Source: Chloroflexota bacterium (GTDB taxonomy: Bacteria; Chloroflexota; Dehalococcoidia; Tepidiformales; Tepidiformaceae). From it: a stretch of DNA of 6,241 bases. Below are positions 1-6,241 of this stretch, in pieces. The DNA is taken from positions 1-6,241 of the forward strand of contig JANXYE010000620.1 of the NCBI GenBank assembly GCA_025350285.1, read 5' to 3'. The notes beneath the pieces are model-generated. The model had not been told where the DNA came from. It made no database searches and was given only the letters and a program-made list of their open reading frames with translations. Position numbers and translations under genes: made by a program. Numbering within the stretch: position 1 is the stretch's first letter; each line of letters starts with the position of its first letter.

Positions 1-498
1 GGCGATGCCAGCGGCCGTGACGAACGCCTTCTTCACACCCTCGATCACGAAGCCGCCCTCCACCGGGCGGACGGCGGACTTCGGCGCGCCAGCCCAAGCA
101 CCGCCCTGGTGTCCGCCTTCGCTGCCGGCGACGGTGCTGAGCCATTCGCCCGAGGCGACCTTCGGCGTGATCTCGCGAGCCTGCTCGTCAGTGGGCACGC
201 GGGCGACGATCTCCGTGCTCTCGATGTGCATCTTGTAGATGAGCGCGGTCGATGGGCAGGCCCTGGCCAGCGTCTCGGTGACGACGCAGGACGTGAGCAG
301 TCCCTGTTCGCTGCCGCCGTGGGCGCGGCTCGCGCGCAGCCCGAAGAAGCCCTGATCGCGGAGAACCTGGAGCTGTTCGGCCGGGAAGGTGGCGGTGCGG
401 TCCGCCTCGGCGGAACGCGGGGCAAGGACATCGGTGGCAATCTCCTGCGCGCGCCTCTGCCATTCGAGCTGCTCGGTGGTCAAGGGAAAATAGGTCAT
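1..498 (-). CDS. Acyl-CoA dehydrogenase family protein (N-terminal part, runs off the left edge)
   Basis: The frame is open from an ATG at 498 to the window edge, giving 166 residues with no stop. The sequence follows the N-terminal helical domain of acyl-CoA dehydrogenases: an amphipathic start, then GFFGLRASRAHGG (about 50-62, the usual G-x-R-x-P-x-x-x-GG region), then TETLARACPSTALIYKMH (74-91), the VPTDEQ turn (101-106) and ASGEW (115-119). The beta domain follows, with SEGGHQGG (126-133) where the family has TEPGAGSD, and EGVKKAFVTAAGIA (153-166) for the usual G-x-K-x-x-I-T-N-x-x-x-A. The family uses FAD to oxidise acyl-CoA thioesters, in fatty-acid or amino-acid breakdown; some relatives are monooxygenases. 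The catalytic Glu lies beyond the window, so the substrate cannot be told. The start is supported by GGAGG at 508-512. The altered flavin-loop residues suggest a divergent subfamily. Confidence 0.88.
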   Translation of the reverse strand, partial: MTYFPLTTEQLEWQRRAQEIATDVLAPRSAEADRTATFPAEQLQVLRDQGFFGLRASRAHGGSEQGLLTSCVVTETLARACPSTALIYKMHIESTEIVARVPTDEQAREITPKVASGEWLSTVAGSEGGHQGGAWAGAPKSAVRPVEGGFVIEGVKKAFVTAAGIA

Positions 499-507
499 CG
501 CGCTGCG

Positions 508-512
508 CCTCC
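508..512 (-). promoter_or_regulatory. Ribosome binding site of the acyl-CoA dehydrogenase gene
   Basis: GGAGG on the minus strand lies 9 nt before the ATG at 498. It is a good Shine-Dalgarno match with acceptable spacing. It fixes the start codon and shows that the gene is translated independently of the upstream toxin gene. Confidence 0.7.
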
Positions 513-532
513 GCGTCTGGGTGTCGGGGCGG

Positions 533-538
533 ACTATA
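533..538 (-). promoter_or_regulatory. Possible -10 box upstream of the acyl-CoA dehydrogenase gene
   Basis: TATAGT on the minus strand matches five of six bases of the sigma-70-type -10 consensus. It lies in the 70-bp spacer between vapC and the acyl-CoA dehydrogenase gene. A start about 7 nt downstream would leave a leader of roughly 28 nt holding the GGAGG site. No good -35 box sits 16-18 nt upstream (the best hexamers resemble CAGTCG), so this is tentative. If real, the gene is transcribed apart from the toxin-antitoxin pair. Confidence 0.35.
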
Positions 539-568
539 CGGGGTTGGCTGGCGATCGACTGGACGGAG

Positions 569-955
569 TCACCAGATTACTTCCAGGCCAACAATAGCCT
601 CCAACCCCGAATCCTTGGTCACGAGCGGTACCCCATGGGCCATCGCGGTCGCGGCAATGAGAGCGTCGGCGGGGTCTCGGTGAATCGCCCTTCCGATCGC
701 GACCGCGAGGATAGCGATGGCCGGGGTGATCGGCAGGACCACAACCCGAGGATCCTTCAACGCGTCGTTGATCCAGTCCCTCGCGGACGCTTTGAGTTTG
801 AGAGCGCCCCGCTCCGCCATCATCGCAATCTCCCACAGGACGATATCCGCGATGCCGATCTCATCGTGACGTTCGAGAACCCGCCGAGCATCCGCGCCGA
901 GCTTCGGCGATCCGGTACGCCACCATGTAAACGCGTGCGTATCGACCGTGATCAC
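569..955 (-). CDS. vapC: VapC-family PIN-domain ribonuclease toxin
   Basis: A 128-residue PIN-domain protein, the usual length for VapC. VapC toxins are Mg2+-dependent RNases that cut tRNA or rRNA and arrest growth until bound by their antitoxin. The four expected acidic residues are present: Asp5 in ITVDTHAFTWW, Glu42 in LWEIAMMAERGAL, Asp97 in RDPADALIAATA and Asp115 in VPLVTKDSG. I chose the GTG at 955 because it overlaps the antitoxin stop as GTGA (952-955), the classic four-base coupling, and gives a typical N-terminus with the first Asp at residue 5. An in-frame GTG at 970 would add five residues (VGCGT) and a 19-base overlap. There is no strong Shine-Dalgarno site, which fits translational coupling. 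The toxin looks intact. Family assignment is firm; the RNA target is unknown. Confidence 0.92.
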   Translation of the reverse strand: MITVDTHAFTWWRTGSPKLGADARRVLERHDEIGIADIVLWEIAMMAERGALKLKASARDWINDALKDPRVVVLPITPAIAILAVAIGRAIHRDPADALIAATAMAHGVPLVTKDSGLEAIVGLEVIW

Positions 956-1176
956 CGTTCCGCATCCCACACGATGCCCATCGGCGAAACGATGTCGCCC
1001 TCGTAGATGATGCTATCCGACATATCTGGAACGGTGGGCTGGACGATCGCGCTTAGCCGCGCGACCGGCCGTCCGCGCTTTGTTACGATTATTTCGAGTG
1101 CGCCGCTTTCGACATCGTCCATGAGGGCAAGGCAGCGAGCCTTAAATTCACCAGCTGGGACGGTTCTTGTGACCAT
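952..1176 (-). CDS. Phd/YefM-family antitoxin, partner of the adjacent VapC
   Basis: A 74-residue protein. Residues 1-45 form the Phd/YefM DNA-binding dimerisation fold: TRTVPAGEFKARCLALMDDV, then IIVTKRGRPVAR (29-40), the beta-strand signature of the family. The acidic tail with GDIVSPMGIVW (60-70) is the part that in Phd-type antitoxins wraps the toxin and blocks its active site. It is directly upstream of vapC and overlaps it by four bases, so the two form one translationally coupled operon. Such antitoxins usually repress their own promoter, and a candidate operator covers this start codon. No Shine-Dalgarno sequence precedes the ATG at 1176; the promoter placement predicts a leaderless message. 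It is a paralogue of the antitoxin encoded just upstream. Confidence 0.9.
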   Translation of the reverse strand: MVTRTVPAGEFKARCLALMDDVESGALEIIVTKRGRPVARLSAIVQPTVPDMSDSIIYEGDIVSPMGIVWDAER

Positions 1177-1200
1177 GGTCGCAGAATATGGTCAGGAACC
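1162..1200. promoter_or_regulatory. Candidate autoregulatory operator (imperfect inverted repeat)
   Basis: On the plus strand GGTTCTTGTGACCA (1162-1175) is mirrored by TGGTCAGGAACC (1189-1200). The outer GGTTC/GAACC and inner GACCA/TGGTC blocks match exactly, but the blocks are separated by 4 nt in one arm and 2 nt in the other. The repeat encloses the -10 box and the antitoxin start codon. A perfect 10-bp palindrome, GACCATGGTC (1171-1180), also covers the ATG. Phd-type antitoxins bind palindromes overlapping their own promoter, so this is the likely site. The binding itself is inferred. Confidence 0.45.
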
Positions 1201-1211
1201 TGCGCAGTCAA
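1183..1211 (-). promoter_or_regulatory. Sigma-70-type promoter of the antitoxin-vapC operon (leaderless)
   Basis: On the minus strand a -35 box TTGACT (1206-1211, five of six consensus bases) is followed after exactly 17 nt by a -10 box TATTCT (1183-1188, four of six). The A of the antitoxin ATG at 1176 lies 7 nt after the -10 box, which is where transcription normally begins. The mRNA would therefore start at or next to the ATG, in agreement with the lack of a Shine-Dalgarno sequence. The -35 box begins 6 nt after the stop codon of the upstream antitoxin gene, so the pair can be expressed separately from it. Confidence 0.6.
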
Positions 1212-1217
1212 CTTCTC

Positions 1218-1493
1218 TTAGCTATCCGGCCAATCGCGCGTCTCTCCGGGCCAGGGTTCGCCGGTCGGTTCGATGAGGTCCTCGTCGTCACCCCAGTGAG
1301 CTGTACCGAGGAGTTCATCGGCGGTGAGCAACCGGTCGACTGGCGGAACCATGTACCCCAGCGGCGGAACCACGCGCGCGACGACACGCCCGTTCTTCGT
1401 GACCAGGATCTCATCGCCAGACTCCGCCACTTCGTCGAGGAGCGCGAAGCAGTTTGCCTGGAAGTCCACCACGGGGACGATTCGTGTGCCCAT
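1218..1493 (-). CDS. Solitary Phd/YefM-family antitoxin with no toxin of its own
   Basis: A 91-residue protein from the ATG at 1493 (a TTG at 1496 would add one residue). The N-terminal Phd/YefM fold is clear: TRIVPVVDFQANCFALLDEV and EILVTKNGRVVAR (28-40). Its first 40 residues align without gaps to the neighbouring antitoxin with 22 identities. The tail EDLIEPTGEPW (71-81) matches that antitoxin's GDIVSPMGIVW at D-x3-P-x-G-x2-W, after a linker about 11 residues longer. No toxin gene follows: only 41 bp separate it from the next antitoxin. No toxin precedes it either. It may be left over from a lost pair, a duplicated copy acting on the same VapC, or a free-standing regulator. No convincing promoter or Shine-Dalgarno site was found before it. 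Confidence 0.82.
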   Translation of the reverse strand: MGTRIVPVVDFQANCFALLDEVAESGDEILVTKNGRVVARVVPPLGYMVPPVDRLLTADELLGTAHWGDDEDLIEPTGEPWPGETRDWPDS

Positions 1494-1639
1494 CAATCAG
1501 CCTGTGGCCACCACGGGCCAATGGGCAAGATGGATACCAGCACGACTCCGCAGGGGAGGTTGGAGTTTCGTGAGCGCCTGGCCGTCTCGGATTCTCGGGC
1601 CCACAGGTGGCCCGGCTACGGGATCGGTGGTGGTCGCGC
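1494..1639. other. Spacer between the complex I operon and the toxin-antitoxin island
   Basis: About 146 bp without a gene. It holds one GC-rich hairpin (1596-1614) and an 8-bp palindrome GTGGCCAC (1504-1511) just upstream of the solitary antitoxin. I see no tRNA, insertion-sequence end, or remnant of a toxin gene. Confidence 0.6.
1596..1614 (-). terminator. Possible termination hairpin after nuoN (no U-tract)
   Basis: CGGGCC and GGCCCG form a perfect 6-bp GC stem around a 7-nt loop, 26 nt after the nuoN stop codon. In the direction of nuo transcription the stem is followed by AGAATCCGAG rather than a run of T, so it is not a standard intrinsic terminator. It could protect the 3' end of the mRNA or act with Rho. 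Read-through into the antitoxin gene is possible. Confidence 0.3.
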
Positions 1640-3133
1640 CTACGGGTTCTTCACGATGAGGTCCGCGCCCTGCTGATAGAGCGGCTGGGTGGCGTGTTCG
1701 ACCGCTTCGAAGAAGGGGCCGGGGTAGATGCCGATCGCGAGCACGCCCAGCATGAGGAGACCGCCGAGGCCCATCATCAGGGGCGGGAGCTTGAAGCGCG
1801 CCAGCCCGGCCGGCGGATCGAACAGATACACCTGGCGGAGGACCATCAGGTAGTAGTAGAGGCTGACGAAGCTGTTTACGACGGCGAGGCCGATGAGCCA
1901 CATCAGTTCGTCCGTAGTGCTGGCCTGGAACATGAAGAGCTTGGTCGTGAAGCCGGCGAAGAACGGCAGCCCGGCGAACGAGAAGAGCGAGACGGTGACA
2001 ATAAGCGCGAGGAACGGCTGCGTTTCGGCCATGCCCCGCAGACCCTCGACCGTGTCGTGGCCAGTCTTGTTGTAGTAGGCCGTCAGGGCGGTGAAGAGGG
2101 CGAGCGTAGAAATTGTGTAGCCAGCGATGTGCAACAACAGCGCGGACGAGGCGTTGCGGCCTATCTCCTGGTCGCCGTAGCCGATGGCGGCGATGACCAC
2201 GAGCATGTACCCGACCTGGCCAATCGAACTGTAGGCGATGAGGCGCTTGAGGTTCTTCTGCTGGATGGCGAGCACGTTACCGAGGACCATGGTGATCGCC
2301 GCGAGGAGCGCGATAGCCCAGCGCCACTCCACCGCATCAACGACGATAGCCGTCGTAAACAGGCGGAGGAAAAGCGCGAAGCCGGCCGCTTTCGAAAGTG
2401 TCGAAAGAAAAGCGGTGATCGGCAGCGGCGCGCCCTCGTAGGCGTCCGGCGACCACATATGGAAGGGCACGGCGGCAACCTTGAAGCCCACGCCTGCGAT
2501 GATCAGCATGAATCCGACAACGACCGCCGGTGTCGTCCCAGAATCGCGCGCAGCCAGCGCCTGGGCGATCCCGTCGTAGTGGGTCGATTGCGTGACACCG
2601 TAAATGAGGCTGATGCCGTAGAGAAGCATCGCGCTGGAGAAGGCGCCGAGGAGAATGTACTTGAGGCTCGCCTCGCTGCTCAGTGCATCCTTCTTGAGGT
2701 AGCCGACGAGGATGTAGAGGCTAAAGCTGAGCAGTTCGAGCGAGATGTAGGCGGTGATGAGTTCGCGTGAGGCGGCCATCAGGACCATGCCCAGGCCGGC
2801 CGTGAGCAGCAGACCGTAGTACTCGCTCGCCGTCTTCGCTTTGTCTTTCATGTAGGTCGCGGATAAGAGGCCCGTCACCGTGATGATGCCGGCCGCGAGG
2901 AAGCGGAAGTAGGTCGTGAAGTTATCGACCTGGAGGAGTCCCTGGTAGGTGCGGTCGTCGTGGCCAACGTAGAACGCGGCGGCGATAGCCCAGGCGATGC
3001 CGGCCACGGCCGTCATGTAGCCCAGCAGTTCACGCCGCATCTTCGGGAAGATGAGTTCGAGCGCGACGATAGCCACGGCGGAACCGGCGGCGATGTATTC
3101 GGGGATGAAGATCCAGTACGGGCGGGAGTCCAT
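1640..3133 (-). CDS. nuoN: NADH-quinone oxidoreductase (complex I) subunit N
   Basis: A 497-residue integral membrane protein of normal length for NuoN, one of the three antiporter-like proton channels in the membrane arm of complex I. Hydrophobic segments fill the chain. The residues important for proton transfer in the family are all present: Glu133 (SLELLSF), Lys158 (EASLKYIL), Lys218 in the broken-helix motif GFKVAAVPFHMWSPDAYEGAP, Lys248 (FLSTLSKAAGF) and Lys398 (FAGFTTKLF). KRLIAYSSIGQVGYM (296-310) is another family signature. The start at 3133 is chosen because ATG overlaps the nuoM stop by one base (TGATG), a Shine-Dalgarno-like GGTGA ends 7 nt upstream, and the N-terminus MDSRPYWIFIPEYIA suits the family. 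The frame stays open to 3283, but that extension is arginine-rich and lies inside nuoM. Stop codon is TAG. Confidence 0.96.
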   Translation of the reverse strand: MDSRPYWIFIPEYIAAGSAVAIVALELIFPKMRRELLGYMTAVAGIAWAIAAAFYVGHDDRTYQGLLQVDNFTTYFRFLAAGIITVTGLLSATYMKDKAKTASEYYGLLLTAGLGMVLMAASRELITAYISLELLSFSLYILVGYLKKDALSSEASLKYILLGAFSSAMLLYGISLIYGVTQSTHYDGIAQALAARDSGTTPAVVVGFMLIIAGVGFKVAAVPFHMWSPDAYEGAPLPITAFLSTLSKAAGFALFLRLFTTAIVVDAVEWRWAIALLAAITMVLGNVLAIQQKNLKRLIAYSSIGQVGYMLVVIAAIGYGDQEIGRNASSALLLHIAGYTISTLALFTALTAYYNKTGHDTVEGLRGMAETQPFLALIVTVSLFSFAGLPFFAGFTTKLFMFQASTTDELMWLIGLAVVNSFVSLYYYLMVLRQVYLFDPPAGLARFKLPPLMMGLGGLLMLGVLAIGIYPGPFFEAVEHATQPLYQQGADLIVKNP

Positions 3134-4641
3134 CAGCCTGTCACCCCCACGAGCTGCGTGACGGTGTGGCTCACGCGGTCCGTAAACGGCGCCCACCAGA
3201 CCCCCATCACCACCATCGAGGCGATCAACGCCGAGGCCGCGACGCCCTCGAGCGGCGTGATGTCGTGCAGCCGATCTTTCCACCGGGGGTTAAATGGACC
3301 GAAGAAGACGACCGAGAACATTCGCAGCATATAGCCAGCGGCGAGCGCGGCGGCGAAGATCGCGAGCCCGCCGAACAGTGGGTACGTCTCGAAGGTGCCG
3401 ACGAAAATGTGGAACTCCGCCGTGAAACCAGAGAGGCCGGGCAGGCCAACGTTCGCAAGCCCCGCGATCGTATAGCACACCACCCACCACGGCATCACCT
3501 TCGCGATGCCACCGAAATCCCTGAGGTCGCGGGTGTGCGCCTGGTCGTAAAGCGCGCCAATCATGAGGAAGACAAGGGCCGTCATGACGCCGTGACTGAA
3601 CATCTGTAGCACGGCCCCGGTAATGCCGATCGAGTTCATCGTCGCGAGCCCCATGAGCACATAGCCCATGTGGCTGACTGAGCTGTAGCCGGAGATGAGC
3701 TTGAAGTCCCGCTGCGTCAGTGCCGCGGCGGCGCCGTAAACCGCGCCAATCGTGCCGAGGACCATGAGGCCAGGCATCCAAAACTCGGCGCCCTCCGGCA
3801 GAAGCTGGATGCCGAGCCGGATGATGCCGAACGCGCCGAGCTTCATCAGCACGCCGGCGTGGACCATCGAAACCGCCGTGGGGGCGGCCATGTGACCGTC
3901 TGGTGACCAGGTATGGAACGGCCAGAGGGCCGCGAGCACGCCACAACCGATGACGAAGAACGGGAAGAAGATTTTCTGGGTGTTGCGGTCGATGGTGCCA
4001 TCCGCGCCGGCGGCCCAGAGCTGCTGCAAGTCGAAGGTGTGAAGGCCGGCGGCGTTGAAGATAGCGAAGATGCCGATCCAGATGAGAACGGAGCCACCGA
4101 CCAGCATCAGCGTAAGTTTCATCGCGCCGTACTCTTTGCGCGTGGAACCCCAGACGCCGATAAGCAGATAGAGCGGCACAACCGCCAGTTCGTAGAAGAA
4201 GAACCAGAAGAAGAGGTCGAGCGCGAAGAACGTGCCATAAACGCCGGCGACCAGCACCCAGAAGAGAATGAAGAAATCCTTCGGGCGGTAGTCGAGCTTC
4301 CAGCTGACGAGGGTCGCGGCGAAAGCGACGATGCCGGTAAGCAGCACCATCAACGCGGCGATGCCATCGATGCCGAGGTGGAGCGAGATACCGCGAGGGC
4401 CGAGGAAGGCCGTGTTTTCGACCCAGGCCCAGCTGATCTCCATCTGGATCGAATCGCCGCCGATCTGGTAGGCGGTGAAGATATAGACGGAGAGGCCCAG
4501 CATGAGCGTGGCGAAGAAGAGCGAGACGTAGCGAATCGCCATCTTTCGCGTCGCGGGAATGAACAGAATGATCAGCGCCGCCAAAAGGGGCTGGGCGAGC
4601 GTCGAAAGAACGACGTAGCCCTGTGCCTCGTCATACGACAT
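3133..4641 (-). CDS. nuoM: NADH-quinone oxidoreductase (complex I) subunit M, variant lacking the TM7 lysine
   Basis: A 502-residue polytopic membrane protein, the usual NuoM length, forming the middle antiporter-like channel of complex I. Family marks in order: LGIDGIAALMVLLTG (89-103), Glu151 in FFYELAVVPLYLLIG, the TM7 region WPFHTWSPDGHMAAPTAVS (240-258), Lys267 in HAGVLMKLGAFG, RDFKLISGYSSVSHMGYVLMG (His324), His350 in QMFSHGVMTALVFLMIGAL, and Glu409 in GLSGFTAEF. The lysine that stands five residues before the Pro of PFHTW in typical NuoM (E. coli Lys234) is Leu236 here (codon CTC, 3934-3936). His261 stands in TM8 where NuoL has its histidine. The start at 4641 lies 3 nt after the nuoL stop and has a GAGGGG site. 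The family is certain; the sub-type is unusual. Confidence 0.96.
   Translation of the reverse strand: MSYDEAQGYVVLSTLAQPLLAALIILFIPATRKMAIRYVSLFFATLMLGLSVYIFTAYQIGGDSIQMEISWAWVENTAFLGPRGISLHLGIDGIAALMVLLTGIVAFAATLVSWKLDYRPKDFFILFWVLVAGVYGTFFALDLFFWFFFYELAVVPLYLLIGVWGSTRKEYGAMKLTLMLVGGSVLIWIGIFAIFNAAGLHTFDLQQLWAAGADGTIDRNTQKIFFPFFVIGCGVLAALWPFHTWSPDGHMAAPTAVSMVHAGVLMKLGAFGIIRLGIQLLPEGAEFWMPGLMVLGTIGAVYGAAAALTQRDFKLISGYSSVSHMGYVLMGLATMNSIGITGAVLQMFSHGVMTALVFLMIGALYDQAHTRDLRDFGGIAKVMPWWVVCYTIAGLANVGLPGLSGFTAEFHIFVGTFETYPLFGGLAIFAAALAAGYMLRMFSVVFFGPFNPRWKDRLHDITPLEGVAASALIASMVVMGVWWAPFTDRVSHTVTQLVGVTG
3141..3148 (-). promoter_or_regulatory. Ribosome binding site of nuoN, inside the end of nuoM
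   Basis: GGGGGTGA on the minus strand sits within the last nuoM codons and ends 7 nt before the nuoN ATG at 3133. With the TGATG stop/start overlap it supports this start over any upstream in-frame codon. Confidence 0.55.
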
Positions 4642-4644
4642 GTG

Positions 4645-6241
<1,597 letters not shown>

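Noticed and set aside
109..597. Plus-strand 162-codon frame at the left end
   Set aside because: It is antisense to the acyl-CoA dehydrogenase gene, whose protein clearly matches its family; the plus-strand translation shows no recognisable motif.
1504..1511. GTGGCCAC palindrome upstream of the solitary antitoxin as an operator
   Set aside because: It is only 8 bp in GC-rich DNA, does not resemble the GGTTC/GACCA boxes of the other antitoxin promoter, and no promoter is visible around it.
1188..1676. Plus-strand 162-codon frame across the solitary antitoxin
   Set aside because: It is a shadow of the antitoxin gene on the other strand, with a composition typical of GC-rich antisense frames and no motif.
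1607..2770. A 387-codon open frame on the plus strand
   Set aside because: It lies opposite nuoN. Hydrophobic codons (NTN) of a membrane protein read in reverse give charged or polar codons (NAN), which produces long, highly charged antisense frames without meaning. No domain is recognisable.
3134..3283. N-terminal extension of nuoN by 50 codons
   Set aside because: It lies wholly inside nuoM, is rich in Arg, Gly and His, and does not resemble any NuoN N-terminus. The ATG at 3133 has a Shine-Dalgarno-like site and the TGATG overlap.

Overview
This window comes from a high-GC bacterium. All seven protein-coding genes I can support lie on the minus strand, so transcription runs from base 6241 towards base 1. 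The protein families alone do not fix the taxon. The NuoM sub-type (a WPFHTWSPDGH core instead of the usual PDAH), next to an acyl-CoA dehydrogenase and a Phd/VapC toxin-antitoxin module, would fit a Chloroflexota-like or similar environmental lineage. That is a weak guess.

Right part (about 1640-6241): the distal end of a respiratory complex I (NADH-quinone oxidoreductase) operon in the order nuoL-nuoM-nuoN. nuoL runs off the right edge and lacks roughly its first 100 codons. nuoL and nuoM are 3 nt apart. nuoM and nuoN share one base (TGATG). These are the three large antiporter-like membrane subunits that carry most of the proton pumping of the complex. NuoL and NuoN keep the key charged residues I could check. 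NuoM has Leu236 where the central TM7 lysine normally sits, and it carries a NuoL-like histidine in TM8.

Middle part (about 569-1493): a small toxin-antitoxin island. A solitary Phd/YefM-type antitoxin (1218-1493) is followed by a second, paralogous antitoxin (952-1176) that overlaps a VapC PIN-domain ribonuclease toxin (569-955) by four bases. The two antitoxins match at 22 of their first 40 residues without gaps, and both keep a D-x3-P-x-G-x2-W tail, so the solitary one may neutralise the same toxin. The antitoxin-toxin pair has a strong promoter whose predicted start point falls on the A of the ATG (a leaderless mRNA). An imperfect inverted repeat, a candidate autoregulatory operator, flanks the -10 box and start codon.

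Left part (1-498): the N-terminal 166 residues of an acyl-CoA dehydrogenase-family flavoprotein that runs off the left edge. It has its own Shine-Dalgarno sequence and a possible -10 box.

The spacers are short (70, 41 and 143 bp). I saw no RNA genes, CRISPR arrays or insertion sequences. The most notable points are the NuoM TM7 lysine replacement, the orphan antitoxin beside a related antitoxin-VapC pair, and the leaderless, palindrome-flanked toxin-antitoxin promoter.
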